Assembly: GCF_900102135.1 (NCBI RefSeq)
Contig: NZ_FMVJ01000002.1
Span: 146,789-210,788, forward strand
DNA: 64,000 nt
Direction: 5' to 3'
Source: Microvirga guangxiensis
GTDB lineage: Bacteria > Pseudomonadota > Alphaproteobacteria > Rhizobiales > Beijerinckiaceae
Part shown: positions 1 through 9,349 of the stretch, in pieces
How positions within the stretch are numbered: the stretch's first letter is position 1
How the letters are laid out: each line of letters starts with the position of its first letter
Program-made: the position numbers and the translations under genes
The notes under the pieces: model-generated
Databases searched by the model: none
The model's input: the letters and a program-made list of their open reading frames with translations, nothing else
What the model was told of the DNA's origin: nothing

Positions 1-138
1 ATCGGCCTCGCGCTGACCGGCCTGCCCTCGCTCTTCATGGTTGGCGGGCTGATCGTCGAGCTGGTCGTGGCCCCCTTCCTCTGCCTGTGGCAGACGCGAG
101 TCGCGAACCGCTATGCCGAGGAATTCGGTGTGGCGTAG
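1..138 (+). CDS. C-terminal end of a membrane protein (5' end outside window)
   Basis: The reading frame is open from base 1 and stops at TAG 136-138, giving the last 45 residues of a protein. It contains a hydrophobic stretch (LFMVGGLIVELVVAPFLCL) consistent with a transmembrane helix, followed by a short polar tail ending FGVA. The family cannot be named from so short a piece. The next gene starts about 170 bases downstream on the same strand behind its own ribosome binding site. Confidence 0.55.
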   Translation: MGLALTGLPSLFMVGGLIVELVVAPFLCLWQTRVANRYAEEFGVA

Positions 139-306
139 CTCCGCCATTGCCGGAATGAGGGCTCAAATCCCTATTCTGCAAGCCATTGAGCCCATAACGT
201 AGTATTCTGAAAGCGTATGGACCGGCATCCAGGACGCATATCTCCCCATATGCGGCCAACGATGCTTGGAACTCTATCCGAACTGCGCCTCGAAGGAGGT
301 CGGACC

Positions 307-1713
307 ATGAGTGAAGACCGGAAACTTCTCGCGGTATTGCAGCAATCTGCCGATCGCACGATCGTCGACCACATCGAGCGCCTGATCCGTGACGCGCCCG
401 ATCACGAACTCAACCGCATCAATGTTCTCGCCTTTGCGGCAAAGCACGGCCTCGATGAGGAGGCGAGCATTGCGGCCTTCCTCCACGCGGCCAGGATCGG
501 CCTCTTCGAGATGTCCTGGAACGTCCTGTGTCCGGGATGCGGAGGCGTGCTGAACGAAGGCACAAGCCTCAAATCCTTGAACCAGGAGGAATACAGCTGC
601 GCTCTCTGCGCGGCGGGTTACGAGCCGACACTGGACGAGATGGTCGAGGTAACCTTCACCATCAGCCCGCGCATCCGCAAGATCGCCGCGCATGAGCCGG
701 ACAAGCTGCCGATGCATGAATATCTGCGGCAGATCTTCTGGAGTTCCGGCGTCGATCTGCCGGATAACTTCGAGCAGCTGCTCGATGAGATCGTGCTCGA
801 CGCCGTCGAGCTGCCGCCCGGAGAACGGGTCATTCTCTCCCTGCAGCTTCCAGCGAATTTCGTGATCGTGTTCGATCCGGTCACGCATGCCGCTCAGTAC
901 ATCGGCGTTCAGGGCGAACCCACGCGCGAGCGCCAGAACCTGTCTCTCATCCTCAATGAGCTCCATGCGGAGAACAGCACCCTGAAGATGCACCCGGGAC
1001 CGTTGCGCCTGCAGCTCGAAAATCACACCAAGCGGCGCACGCTTCCCGCCGTGTGGATCGCCGATGACAAGCTGCACGGCCTGATGGAGCACCGCCGGCC
1101 GTTCCTGACGGCCAAACGCCTCCTGACCAACCAGACCTTCCGCGACATCTACCGCACGGAAACGCTCGACATCGACCAGCGTCTCAAAATCACGAGCCTC
1201 ACCTTCCTGTTCACCGACCTCAAGGGCTCCACGGAACTCTACGAGCGCGTGGGCGACCTCGTTGCCTACGATCTGGTGCGAGAGCATTTCCGCGTGCTGA
1301 ACGAGATCGTCGCGTCAGAGGCCGGAGCCGTGGTGAAAACCATCGGCGATGCGGTGATGGCCACCTTCCCGACGCCGGACCATGCGGTCTCGGCGGCGCT
1401 CAGGATGCGCGAGGCCATGCGCATGCTCAACAAGGAGCGTGGAAAGGAAGACCTTCTGCTCAAGATCGGCATTCACGAAGGGCCGTGCCTGGCTGTGATG
1501 CTCAACGAACGGCAGGATTATTTCGGGCAGACCGTGAACATCGCATCGCGCGTGCAGAACCTTGCGATGTCGCACTCGATCTACGCGACGGACTCAGTGG
1601 TCGAGAACCCGGAAGCGCAGGAGATCATCGAGACGCAAGGCATCCGCCCCAATCTGCAGAAGACGACATTGCGTGGGATCAACAACGAGTTCTTCGTCTA
1701 TGAGATTCCGTGA
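307..1713 (+). CDS. Class III adenylate/guanylate cyclase with N-terminal zinc-ribbon region
   Basis: 468 residues. The ATG at 307 is chosen because GGAGGT at 295-300 precedes it; the frame is open further upstream (to 217) without a comparable site. The C-terminal third is a class III cyclase catalytic domain: FTDLKGS carries the first metal aspartate (D304), KTIGDAVMA carries the second (D348), and FGQTVNIASRV follows. The N-terminal part has two CxxC pairs (C75/C78 and C98/C101) that look like a zinc ribbon within a DUF5939-like regulatory region. No transmembrane segment is evident, so a cytoplasmic cAMP-forming enzyme is likely. Whether it prefers ATP or GTP cannot be decided by eye. Confidence 0.9.
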   Translation: MSEDRKLLAVLQQSADRTIVDHIERLIRDAPDHELNRINVLAFAAKHGLDEEASIAAFLHAARIGLFEMSWNVLCPGCGGVLNEGTSLKSLNQEEYSCALCAAGYEPTLDEMVEVTFTISPRIRKIAAHEPDKLPMHEYLRQIFWSSGVDLPDNFEQLLDEIVLDAVELPPGERVILSLQLPANFVIVFDPVTHAAQYIGVQGEPTRERQNLSLILNELHAENSTLKMHPGPLRLQLENHTKRRTLPAVWIADDKLHGLMEHRRPFLTAKRLLTNQTFRDIYRTETLDIDQRLKITSLTFLFTDLKGSTELYERVGDLVAYDLVREHFRVLNEIVASEAGAVVKTIGDAVMATFPTPDHAVSAALRMREAMRMLNKERGKEDLLLKIGIHEGPCLAVMLNERQDYFGQTVNIASRVQNLAMSHSIYATDSVVENPEAQEIIETQGIRPNLQKTTLRGINNEFFVYEIP

Positions 1714-1740
1714 AGGACATGCGGTAGGAATTACCCGCTG

Positions 1741-1774
1741 TCCTCATCCTGAGGAGACGCGTCAGCGGCGTCTC
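1741..1774. repeat. REP-like palindromic element
   Basis: Two nested inverted repeats lie between convergent genes: TCCTCA-tcc-TGAGGA (1741-1755) and GAGACGC-n7-GCGTCTC (1754-1774). The CTCATCCTGAGGAG core resembles intergenic palindromes scattered through Hyphomicrobiales genomes. Its position just after the cyclase gene suggests a transcript-end or mRNA-stabilising hairpin. Confidence 0.55.
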
Positions 1775-1806
1775 GAAGGAGGCTTGAGATCTTGAAAGTG
1801 GACGCC

Positions 1807-2301
1807 TTAAAGCGTCTTCTCGAAAAAATATTCCGACGAGTTCGAAATATCTCCGAGATCGCGCAGCCGATCCGTCTGCGTGTAGCCCAACTTTCTGTAG
1901 AGTCGGTGCGCGTCGGTAAAGCGCGTGTCGGACCAGAGGACCATGCGCGTCGCGCCCTTCTCGCGGGCATGGCGCTCGACGGCGCGCACGAGCGATGAGC
2001 CGAGGCCCCTGCCCTGTTGATCCGGGCGCACGTAAAGCCGATGCAGTTCCGCGGTTGCGGCTTCCGGGAAATCGACGCAGGCGCAGGCGCAGACACGCCC
2101 GCTCTCATCTTCCGTCACCCAGAGAAGGCCGTCGTTCTTGCGCGCAGCGCCCGGCTTCAGCAGATCCTTCAGGTCGTCGTGAGGATCGACATAACAGCCG
2201 GGAAAATCCGCAAAGCAGAGGGTCAGAAGCCCGAACAGATCCTGCGCATCGCGATCTTCCGCGGTGCGCAGGCTAAGGGTTTGCGCCTCGCTCACGATCA
2301 C
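1807..2301 (-). CDS. GNAT-family N-acetyltransferase
   Basis: 164 residues, GTG start at 2301 overlapping the gatB stop codon by 4 bases (GTGA), so translation is probably coupled to gatB. The acetyl-CoA binding motif A reads [17 protein letters not shown] (about residues 90-106), followed by the typical motif B region ending in [13 protein letters not shown]. The substrate (small molecule, peptide N-terminus or tRNA-related) cannot be told from sequence. Linkage to gatB may be mere operon convenience. Confidence 0.85.
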   Translation of the reverse strand: MIVSEAQTLSLRTAEDRDAQDLFGLLTLCFADFPGCYVDPHDDLKDLLKPGAARKNDGLLWVTEDESGRVCACACVDFPEAATAELHRLYVRPDQQGRGLGSSLVRAVERHAREKGATRMVLWSDTRFTDAHRLYRKLGYTQTDRLRDLGDISNSSEYFFEKTL

Positions 2302-3773
2302 TCGATCCCGAGCTTCGCCTTCAGGATCTCGTTGACCGCCTGCGGGTTGGCCTTGCCGCCGGTCTGCTTCATCACCTGGCCGACGAACCAGCCGAGCAGC
2401 GTGGGCTTCGCCTTCGCCTGCTCCACCTTGTCGGGATTGGCGGCGATGATCTCGTCCACGGCCTTTTCGATGGCGCCCGTATCTGTCACCTGCTTCATGC
2501 CGCGCTTCTCGACGATGTCGCGCGGGTCGCCACCTTCGGTGAAGACGATCTCGAACAGGTCCTTGGCGATCTTGCCGGAGATCACGTTCTCGCCGATGAG
2601 CTCGATGATGCCGCCGAGCTGGCTCGCGGAGACAGGCGATTCCGTGATGTCCTTGCCTTCCTTGTTGAGGCGGCCGAACAGCTCGTTGATGATCCAGTTC
2701 GCGGCGGCCTTGCCGTCGCGGCCCTTCGCCACCTCCTCGAAGAAGTCGGCGGAGGCACGCTCGGCCACCAGCACGCTCGCGTCATAGGCCGAGAGGCCGT
2801 AATCGGCCATGAAGCGGGCCTTCTTCTCGTCCGGCAGCTCCGGCAGATGCTGGGCGAGGTCGTCCACATAGGCCTGGTCGAATTCCAGCGGCAGCAGGTC
2901 GGGATCGGGGAAGTAGCGGTAATCGTGCGCTTCTTCCTTCGAGCGCATGGAGCGCGTCTCGCCCTTGCCGGGATCGTAGAGGCGCGTCTCCTGCTCGATC
3001 ACGCCACCGTCCTCGATGATCGCGATCTGGCGGCGGGCCTCGACCTCGATGGCCTGACCGATGAAGCGGATCGAGTTGACGTTCTTGATCTCGCAGCGCG
3101 TGCCCAGATCCTCGCCGGGACGACGAACCGACACGTTCACGTCGGCGCGCAGGTTGCCCTTGTCCATGTCGCCGTCGCAGGTGCCGAGATAGCGCAGGAT
3201 CGTGCGCAGCTTCGTCACATAGGCGCGCGCCTCGTCCGCCGAGCGCAGATCCGGCTTCGACACGATTTCCATCAGCGCCACGCCGGAGCGGTTGAGATCG
3301 ACGAAGCTCATGGTCGGGTGCAGGTCGTGGATCGACTTGCCGGCGTCCTGCTCGAGATGCAGGCGCTCGATGCGCACCGTGATCGTCTCGCCGGTCTCCG
3401 GCACGTCCACGATCACTTCGCCCTCGCCCACGATGGGGCTCTTGTACTGGCTGATCTGGTAGCCCTGCGGCAGATCCGGGTAGAAATAGTTCTTCCGGTC
3501 GAACGTGCTCTTCAGGTTGATCTCGGCCTTGAGGCCGAGGCCGGTGCGGATCGCCTGGCGCACGCATTCCTCGTTGATGACGGGCAGCATGCCGGGCATG
3601 GCCGCATCCACCAGGGAGACATTGCTGTTCGGCTCGTTGCCGAAGGCAGTCGAAGCGCCGGAAAACAGCTTGGCCTGGCTTGTCACCTGAGCGTGGATTT
3701 CCATGCCGATGACGATTTCCCAATCGCCTGTCGCGCCTTTGATGAGCTTCTTCGGGTTCACCGGAGCGTTCAT
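2298..3773 (-). CDS. gatB: Aspartyl/glutamyl-tRNA(Asn/Gln) amidotransferase subunit B
   Basis: 491 residues, the usual length for GatB. It begins with the conserved [13 protein letters not shown] motif and contains [14 protein letters not shown] and YQISQY, all GatB landmarks, with the C-terminal helical/YqeY-like tail (about residues 340-491) that clamps tRNA. In the GatCAB complex it activates misacylated Glu-tRNA(Gln)/Asp-tRNA(Asn) for amidation with ammonia delivered from GatA. gatA and gatC lie 1.5 kb to the right on the same strand, separated by three small genes rather than contiguous. The ATG at 3773 is the conserved start. Confidence 0.97.
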   Translation of the reverse strand: MNAPVNPKKLIKGATGDWEIVIGMEIHAQVTSQAKLFSGASTAFGNEPNSNVSLVDAAMPGMLPVINEECVRQAIRTGLGLKAEINLKSTFDRKNYFYPDLPQGYQISQYKSPIVGEGEVIVDVPETGETITVRIERLHLEQDAGKSIHDLHPTMSFVDLNRSGVALMEIVSKPDLRSADEARAYVTKLRTILRYLGTCDGDMDKGNLRADVNVSVRRPGEDLGTRCEIKNVNSIRFIGQAIEVEARRQIAIIEDGGVIEQETRLYDPGKGETRSMRSKEEAHDYRYFPDPDLLPLEFDQAYVDDLAQHLPELPDEKKARFMADYGLSAYDASVLVAERASADFFEEVAKGRDGKAAANWIINELFGRLNKEGKDITESPVSASQLGGIIELIGENVISGKIAKDLFEIVFTEGGDPRDIVEKRGMKQVTDTGAIEKAVDEIIAANPDKVEQAKAKPTLLGWFVGQVMKQTGGKANPQAVNEILKAKLGIE

Positions 3774-3993
3774 GAGCCTTGAGCCTTCAATCTCTTATGT
3801 TTCCTGCCCGGAGTAAGATCGTCGTGAGGTACGGTCAACCCCTTTCAAGATGAACAGGCGTTCAGATTAGCGCGGCAAAGGCCAAGATTAATTCTGATTT
3901 ATGCACAGTGATTTAAGATAATTGCCACGCTGGGATGAAACCGCATCCAAGATTGGGCGTTGAACGGGAGGTAAAACGGTCAAGGAGATTAAA

Positions 3994-4320
3994 ATGGCTA
4001 TGGATCCCATGGATCGCGAACCGAACGTCTACAATCGCGAGACCAATGTCTACGATAACAGCGCGCGCGGTTCCAACACTCTTGCTTACGTGATCGGCGG
4101 TCTTGTTATCGCTCTCGGCCTGCTCGCCTTCCTTTTCTACGATGGCGGCAACGAGCCGAGCACCACGGGCGCCGTCGGCACGCAGACGGAAAGCTCGTCT
4201 CCGGCGACCGGCTCGGGTGCAACGGGTGGCTCGTCCACCGCTCCGGCTACCCCGACGACCCCGGCCCCGTCTGCTCCGGCAGCCCCGGCTGCTCCGTCGG
4301 CTCCGGCCAACCCGCAGTAA
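3994..4320 (+). CDS. Small single-pass membrane protein with Ala/Pro/Thr-rich tail
   Basis: 108 residues, preceded by AAGGAGAT at a good distance from ATG 3994. It has a polar N-terminus (about 30 residues), one hydrophobic helix (LAYVIGGLVIALGLLAFLFY, about 31-50), then a low-complexity tail rich in Ser, Thr, Ala and Pro. Such proteins are common small inner-membrane proteins in Hyphomicrobiales. No catalytic motif is visible. A strong intrinsic terminator follows at 4347-4373, so it is probably a monocistronic unit. Confidence 0.75.
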   Translation: MAMDPMDREPNVYNRETNVYDNSARGSNTLAYVIGGLVIALGLLAFLFYDGGNEPSTTGAVGTQTESSSPATGSGATGGSSTAPATPTTPAPSAPAAPAAPSAPANPQ

Positions 4321-4346
4321 CCTTGCGTTTTGCGTAAACTGCGACA

Positions 4347-4373
4347 AGGGCCTGGCTTCGGTCAGGCCCTTTT
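4347..4373 (+). terminator. Rho-independent terminator
   Basis: An 8-bp perfect stem AGGGCCTG/CAGGCCCT with an 8-base loop is followed by a T run (TTTT from 4370). It sits 27 bases after the stop of the small membrane protein gene. Confidence 0.85.
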
Positions 4374-4460
4374 CGTCGTTGGCCCGCTCATAACTTCCGG
4401 GAACCAAGCGCGAGCAGGAGCGCTTAAGGTTCGTGCAGCATGGAAACCAGGAGCACTCCG

Positions 4461-4988
4461 ATGGCCGACAAGTCCTCTTTCACCCCGGAAGAATGGTCCC
4501 GTCTCGTTGCAAGCCCGATCGTGGCGAGCATGGCGATCACCGCTGCCGATCCGGGCGGGCTCTTCAGCCTGCTGCAGGAATCGATGTCCAGCGGATGGGC
4601 GCTTCTGGAGGCCAAGCAGGACGCTCAGGCCACCCCTCTCGTGAAAGCCGTGGCCGACGACATCAGCAACGCGCAGACGCGCAATGCTGTGAAGGATTCC
4701 TTCCAGTCCCAGTTCAAGGGCAGTCAATTCGCCGATGTGAAGCGCAAGGCCATCGAGGAACTGAGCGCGGTCTCAGCCCTTCTCGACACGAAGGCGCCCG
4801 GCGATGCCGCCGCTTTCAAGTCCTGGCTCTGGAGCGTGGCGCAGAAATCGGCTGAAGCCGGCAAGGAAGGCGGATTTCTTGGGTTCGGCGGCGTCGCCGT
4901 GAGCGACGCCGAGAAGGCGACCCTGGCCGAGATCGCAACGGCTCTCGGCAATCCGGCCGGAGCAGGAGCCGGACTGGCCGAAACCTAA
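4461..4988 (+). CDS. Conserved alpha-helical protein of unknown function
   Basis: 175 residues from the ATG at 4461, which has AGGAG at 4449-4453; an in-frame ATG at 4440 is possible but has a poorer site. The sequence is soluble-looking and helical, with no signal peptide or membrane helix, and has a Gly-rich segment (GGFLGFGGVAVSDAEK, about 138-153). I do not recognise a catalytic motif. Codon use matches its neighbours. The gene runs towards the minus-strand gatA cluster, so it is probably transcribed alone. Confidence 0.75.
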   Translation: MADKSSFTPEEWSRLVASPIVASMAITAADPGGLFSLLQESMSSGWALLEAKQDAQATPLVKAVADDISNAQTRNAVKDSFQSQFKGSQFADVKRKAIEELSAVSALLDTKAPGDAAAFKSWLWSVAQKSAEAGKEGGFLGFGGVAVSDAEKATLAEIATALGNPAGAGAGLAET

Positions 4989-4995
4989 TCTGCGC

Positions 4996-5310
4996 TCAGC
5001 GTTTCACCATGCGTCGCGCGGCGTAAGCGCCGCTGGCCCAGATCAGGGCCGCGACGACGCGCACGGGAAACAGCGTCAGCCCATCGGCCCGAACCGGCGC
5101 GATCCAGGGGATGCCGAAGCTCGCGATGAGCCATGACGCCAGCACGGACACGACCAGCGCCGCGATGGCGGCGATGAGCACCTTGCCGAACTGATCGGCC
5201 TTCCAGCCGAGCAGCACGGCAATCAGGATCAGCACCGGGTCGAAGGCCGCAGGCAGCCAATCCCAGAGGGTGACGACGGGAACGGTCGGTCCCACGCTGC
5301 TTAGGCCCAC
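4996..5310 (-). CDS. Small integral membrane protein, translationally coupled to gatA
   Basis: 104 residues with GTG start at 5310, overlapping the last 10 bases of gatA, which indicates co-translation. Three hydrophobic helices can be seen ([55 protein letters not shown]) with a basic C-terminus (RRMVKR). A longer frame in the same DNA (4985-5344) reads as arginine-rich nonsense and is rejected. No known function; the gatA link is positional only. Confidence 0.7.
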   Translation of the reverse strand: MGLSSVGPTVPVVTLWDWLPAAFDPVLILIAVLLGWKADQFGKVLIAAIAALVVSVLASWLIASFGIPWIAPVRADGLTLFPVRVVAALIWASGAYAARRMVKR

Positions 5311-6815
5311 CAGGGCTGAGGCAGCTTGATGCGGCCGGCAGCATCCTCGATCACCTGACCGGCGGCGAAGAGCGTCTCCTCGTCGAAGGCGCGGCCGATG
5401 AGCTGGAGGCCGAGCGGCAGGCCCTGCGCGTCGAGACCGGCGGGAACCGCGATGCCGGGAAGGCCCGCCATGTTCACGGTCACCGTGAAAATGTCGTTGA
5501 GGTACATCTCCACCGGATCGCCGGAGCCCTTCTCGCCGATGCCGAAGGCGGCGGTCGGCGTAGCTGGGGTGAGGATCGCGTGCACGCCGTCCGCATAGAC
5601 CTTCTCGAAGTCCTGCTTGATGAGCGTGCGGATCTTCTGGGCGCGCACGTAATAGGCGTCGTAATAGCCCGCCGAGAGCACGTAGGTGCCGATCATGATG
5701 CGGCGCTTCACTTCGCGGCCGAAACCGGCGGCGCGGGACTTCTCGTAGAGTTCGACGATGTCCTTGCCGTTCTCGCGCAGGCCGTAGCGCACGCCGTCAT
5801 AGCGGGCGAGGTTCGAAGAGGCCTCCGCGGGAGCCACGATGTAGTAGGCGGGAAGCGCGTATTTGGTGTGCGGCAGGGAGACCTCGACGATCTCGGCGCC
5901 GGCGGCGCGCAGCCACTCGACGCCCTGATGCCAGAGCTGCTCGATCTCAGGCGACATGCCGTCGACGCGGTATTCCTTCGGAATGCCGATCTTCAGGCCC
6001 TTCACGCCGCGCGTGACGGCAGCCTCGTAATCCGGAACCGGCAGGTCCACGCAGGTGGTGTCCTTGGCGTCGGGCCCGGACATGGAGCGCAGCATGATGG
6101 CGGCATCGCGCACCGTGCGGGTGATGGGGCCGGCCTGATCGAGCGACGAGGCGAAGGCCACCGTGCCCCAGCGGGAGACGCGGCCATAGGTCGGCTTGAT
6201 GCCCACGGTGCCCGTGAAGGCCGCAGGCTGGCGGATGGAGCCGCCGGTATCGGTCGCCGTCGCGCCCAGGCACAGGTGAGCGGCCACAGCCGCCGCCGAA
6301 CCGCCGGAGGAGCCGCCGGGGACGAGATGCGTGCCCTCGATCTGGCCGGATGCGCCCGCGCTTACGTTCGAGCCCTCGCGCCGCCAGGGCGACACGACCG
6401 GGCCGAAGGCGCTGGTCTCGTTGGAGGAGCCCATGGCGAACTCGTCCATGTTGAGCTTGCCGAGCATCACCGCGCCGTCGTTCCAGAGGTTCTGGGTCAC
6501 GGTGGATTCATAGGGCGGCTTGAAGTTGCCGAGGATCTTGGAGGCTGCCGTGGAGGTCACGCCCTCGGTGCAGAACAGGTCCTTGATGCCGAGCGGAATG
6601 CCTTCCATCGGGCGGGCTTCGCCCTTGGCGATCTTCTCGTCGGAGGCCTTCGCCATGGCGAGCGCCTTCTCGGGCGTCTCGAGCACATAGGCATTGAGCG
6701 CCTTCGCCTTCTCGACGGCGGCAATGTGGGCCTGCGCCAGCTCGGTGGCGGAGAAGGTCTTGGCCTTCAGGCCGTCGCGGGCCTCGGCAATCGTGAGATG
6801 GGTCAGTTCGGTCAC
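5301..6815 (-). CDS. gatA: Glutamyl-tRNA(Gln) amidotransferase subunit A
   Basis: 504 residues, amidase-signature family. The catalytic Ser-cisSer-Lys triad is visible: the Lys in [14 protein letters not shown], the cis-Ser in the [14 protein letters not shown] glycine-rich loop, and the nucleophile region [13 protein letters not shown]. It hydrolyses glutamine and channels ammonia to GatB for transamidation of mischarged tRNA. gatC lies 89 bases upstream with a palindromic repeat between them, and a small membrane protein overlaps its 3' end. Confidence 0.97.
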   Translation of the reverse strand: MTELTHLTIAEARDGLKAKTFSATELAQAHIAAVEKAKALNAYVLETPEKALAMAKASDEKIAKGEARPMEGIPLGIKDLFCTEGVTSTAASKILGNFKPPYESTVTQNLWNDGAVMLGKLNMDEFAMGSSNETSAFGPVVSPWRREGSNVSAGASGQIEGTHLVPGGSSGGSAAAVAAHLCLGATATDTGGSIRQPAAFTGTVGIKPTYGRVSRWGTVAFASSLDQAGPITRTVRDAAIMLRSMSGPDAKDTTCVDLPVPDYEAAVTRGVKGLKIGIPKEYRVDGMSPEIEQLWHQGVEWLRAAGAEIVEVSLPHTKYALPAYYIVAPAEASSNLARYDGVRYGLRENGKDIVELYEKSRAAGFGREVKRRIMIGTYVLSAGYYDAYYVRAQKIRTLIKQDFEKVYADGVHAILTPATPTAAFGIGEKGSGDPVEMYLNDIFTVTVNMAGLPGIAVPAGLDAQGLPLGLQLIGRAFDEETLFAAGQVIEDAAGRIKLPQPWWA

Positions 6816-6841
6816 TGGACTGGATCTCTTATCTCGACGTC

Positions 6842-6864
6842 ATGGCCGGGTTCGTCCCGGCCAT
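6842..6864. repeat. REP-like palindrome between gatC and gatA
   Basis: A perfect 9-bp inverted repeat, ATGGCCGGG-TTCGT-CCCGGCCAT, is flanked by CGTC and CCACG. This matches a repeat type widespread in Hyphomicrobiales intergenic regions. Because it sits inside the gatCA transcription unit it could form an intercistronic hairpin. There is no T run, so it is not a classical terminator. Confidence 0.65.
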
Positions 6865-6904
6865 CCACGCCTTCGTTTCAGGAGCGGCGGGAGGGCTGAG
6901 AGCC

Positions 6905-7192
6905 TTACTCGACCACCTTCGGCACTAGGAAGAAGTTGTCTTCCGTGGCGGGGGCGTTCTGGACGATCTTCTCCGGATAGCCGCCATCGGTCACGCCATC
7001 CTGGCGCTTCTTCATGGTCATGGGCGTGACGGAGGTCATGGGCTCCACGCCGTCCACGTTCACTTCGTTGAGCTGCTCGACGAAGGAGAGAATCGCGTTG
7101 AGCTCGCCCTGGAGGTGAGGCACCTCCTGATCCGTCACGGCAATGCGCGCCAGATGGGCGATGCGGCGGACCGTTTTCTCATCGACCGACAT
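6905..7192 (-). CDS. gatC: Glutamyl-tRNA(Gln) amidotransferase subunit C
   Basis: 95 residues, normal GatC length. Conserved features are [16 protein letters not shown] near the N-terminus, the [22 protein letters not shown] helix-turn and the C-terminal [17 protein letters not shown] segment that wraps GatA. It stabilises GatA and is required for the glutaminase reaction. First gene of the gatC-gatA unit. Confidence 0.96.
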   Translation of the reverse strand: MSVDEKTVRRIAHLARIAVTDQEVPHLQGELNAILSFVEQLNEVNVDGVEPMTSVTPMTMKKRQDGVTDGGYPEKIVQNAPATEDNFFLVPKVVE

Positions 7193-7386
7193 GAATGGTC
7201 ATACCCCTTGGAATTCCGATGGGCGGGCTATAGCACCCGCCTGCCGGAGGCCGCAATGTCGGATGTAAAGGAAGGGTCCTAGAGCCCTCTCTCCTCTAGC
7301 CTATCTCAAAGTTTCATATTTTTATAACTATGTTACATTCCTGCCGAACAAAGGAGCCTCGAACCGGCTCATCTGAAGGGCAAGGC

Positions 7387-8079
7387 ATGTCTTCTCGATC
7401 ATTTCGCCGCAGGATCATCCCTGCAGTTATAGCTGCTTTTTGCGTCCTACCGGCCGCTGCGACGGCCAAGGAAAAGCCTCGGCAGGCGGCCCGGAGCAGT
7501 GAACCGTCCATGATCATCGTCCGCGTCTGGAAAGACGGGGAGCCCTGCCGGGGCATGGCCCGCCTACGTCCACTGAAGGGTGGGCAGATGGATATGAGCC
7601 GCTTCATCAACATCGGCTATGTGACGACGTTCGATACCAAGCCGCAGCTCGAAGCCATGGCCAACGCCTTCGGACAGGCCTTGACTCTCGACTTCTCAGG
7701 CCTTCGCAGCGACCACGTGAAGGAGTTCAAGGACCAGTTCGTGCAGATCGCTCCTGGCTCCTACGTTATGACCAACATCACCTGCACGTTCGGCAACAGC
7801 AAGAGTTGGATGGGCGGCGACCGATCCAATCCGTTTGCGGCGGAGTCGGGCTCAGCAACGCCAATCCATGGAGCGAACATGATCGAGGTTCGCCCAGGCG
7901 AGATCTTGGATGCCGGAATCATCGAAATCAGAAGCGACAACGTGGGCCTCTTCGAGAGGAGGACCGGCACGGTCACGGCCTCGCATGCATCTGCTCAAGA
8001 CCAAGCGAAGCTCCGCGAGATGTTTCCCAATGCAGGAAAGAGACTCCGTTTCTCGGCGTTCCGGCATGGAATTCGCTAA
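7387..8079 (+). CDS. Secreted protein of unknown function
   Basis: About 231 residues from ATG 7387 (weak AAGGGCAAGG upstream); the open frame reaches 7330 but that extension would bury the signal peptide. The N-terminus, SSRSFRRRIIPAVIAAFCVLPAAATA, is a classic Sec signal with cleavage after ATA. The mature part has few cysteines (EPCRG and ITCTFG) and a segment near residues 95-110 (ALTLDFSGLRSDHV). No recognised domain. It stands alone between divergent or convergent neighbours. Confidence 0.65.
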   Translation: MSSRSFRRRIIPAVIAAFCVLPAAATAKEKPRQAARSSEPSMIIVRVWKDGEPCRGMARLRPLKGGQMDMSRFINIGYVTTFDTKPQLEAMANAFGQALTLDFSGLRSDHVKEFKDQFVQIAPGSYVMTNITCTFGNSKSWMGGDRSNPFAAESGSATPIHGANMIEVRPGEILDAGIIEIRSDNVGLFERRTGTVTASHASAQDQAKLREMFPNAGKRLRFSAFRHGIR

Positions 8080-8141
8080 CCGGTTTTCTTGCTTTCATCC
8101 AAGTATTGAGCCCGCGCGGCAACGGTCGGCTTCATCTTAAG

Positions 8142-8366
8142 CTAGATGATGACGCTGCCGTCGGACTTCATGCGCTCGTCGCCGATCTGGCGCTGCACCT
8201 TCTCGGCCTCCTCATTGCTGACCTTGATGCGCACGAGGGTCCATTCATGCTCCGACCTCCAGAGCCGGAACGAGAAGATGAACCCATCGCCATCCCGATG
8301 AGCGTCCGCATGAGTTGCATTAGGCAGGTCATAAGGCCCACGGCCATCGAAAGTCAGTTGTCCCAC
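8142..8366 (-). CDS. Small hypothetical protein
   Basis: 74 residues with a GTG start at 8366 preceded by TTGGAGTG at proper spacing. The translation looks like a genuine globular protein (SFRLWRSEHEWTLVRIKVSNEEAE) rather than a low-complexity shadow, but it has no motif I recognise. It lies in the same orientation as, and downstream of, the UPF0173-type hydrolase, separated by that gene's terminator. Confidence 0.5.
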   Translation of the reverse strand: MGQLTFDGRGPYDLPNATHADAHRDGDGFIFSFRLWRSEHEWTLVRIKVSNEEAEKVQRQIGDERMKSDGSVII

Positions 8367-8469
8367 AGATCACTCCAAGCATAGCGTCTACACTCAACGG
8401 CTTTGTAAACGCCAAGTTCTAGCTTTGCCGTGAGAAGTTGAAGCTGCCTCCAGCTCCGATGAAACATGA

Positions 8470-8492
8470 AAGGCCGGGACGTGCCCGGCCTT
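8470..8492 (-). terminator. Probable terminator of the metal-dependent hydrolase gene
   Basis: A 9-bp perfect stem AAGGCCGGG/CCCGGCCTT with a 5-base loop lies 24 bases beyond the stop codon at 8516. On the minus strand only a broken T tract follows, so termination may be partial. Confidence 0.6.
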
Positions 8493-8515
8493 CGGAGTGG
8501 AGCGGTCGGGATCGG

Positions 8516-9217
8516 TTAAACCCGCACGGCGACGGTCTTGTGAGGCACCACAACCTGGACGCCCTTACCCTCCATGGCCGCCACGAAGCGGTCCGCATCG
8601 GGGACGAGCGGCGGGAACGAGGCGTAGTGGCAGGGGATGACCGCCTTCAAGTTGCTGAAATAACGCTGGACGGCGAGCGCTGCAACTTCCGGGCCCATCG
8701 TATAGCGGTCGCCGATGGGCACCATGGCGATCTCCGGCTGATGAATCTCTGCGATCAGCGCCATGTCGCCGAAAATATCCGTATCGCCCATGTGATAGAC
8801 GGTCGGCTCGCCCGGAGCCTTCACGATGATGCCGTTGGCGGAGCCCAGCGGGAAGTTCACGTCCATTTCGACGAGGCCGGAGGAATGGTCCGCGCGCACC
8901 AGGGTGACGGTAAACCCGCCCTGATCGGTCGTGCCGCCGGTGTTCATCGAATCGACATTCTCGACCCCCTGTTTCGCCAGGTACATGCACAGCTCAAAAT
9001 TGGTCACGACCTTCGCGCCTGTGGCCTTTGCGATCTCCACCGTGTCACCCACATGGTCGCCGTGGCCATGGGTCAGCAGGATGTGGCTGATCCCCTCCGT
9101 GATCTTCGCCTTGTCGCCTTCGAAGGCCGGATTGCCGGTGAAGAACGGATCGATGAGCACAGCCTTGCCGGCGAAGTCGAGCCGGAAGGCGGAATGTCCG
9201 AACCAGGTAATTTTCAT
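8516..9217 (-). CDS. UPF0173-type metal-dependent hydrolase (metallo-beta-lactamase fold)
   Basis: 233 residues when started at the ATG at 9217 ([15 protein letters not shown]), the family's normal N-terminus; a 19-residue upstream extension is rejected. The signature [10 protein letters not shown] supplies the metal-binding histidines and aspartate, followed by HSSG, the GDTDIFGDM aspartate and [10 protein letters not shown], matching the YtkL/UPF0173 family. Substrate is unknown for the family. It is probably cytoplasmic because no signal peptide precedes the fold. Confidence 0.92.
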   Translation of the reverse strand: MKITWFGHSAFRLDFAGKAVLIDPFFTGNPAFEGDKAKITEGISHILLTHGHGDHVGDTVEIAKATGAKVVTNFELCMYLAKQGVENVDSMNTGGTTDQGGFTVTLVRADHSSGLVEMDVNFPLGSANGIIVKAPGEPTVYHMGDTDIFGDMALIAEIHQPEIAMVPIGDRYTMGPEVAALAVQRYFSNLKAVIPCHYASFPPLVPDADRFVAAMEGKGVQVVVPHKTVAVRV

Positions 9218-9349
9218 GTGAGCACCCTTCGATTTCAGGAGCATGGAAATGGGGCGTGACGCGCATACGGCCATGTTTCAAAGGAACAAAAGGCACCTTC
9301 GCGTCTTATGAAGCTAAGCAATAATTCTTAAAGCCGCCGGAGGATAGCC

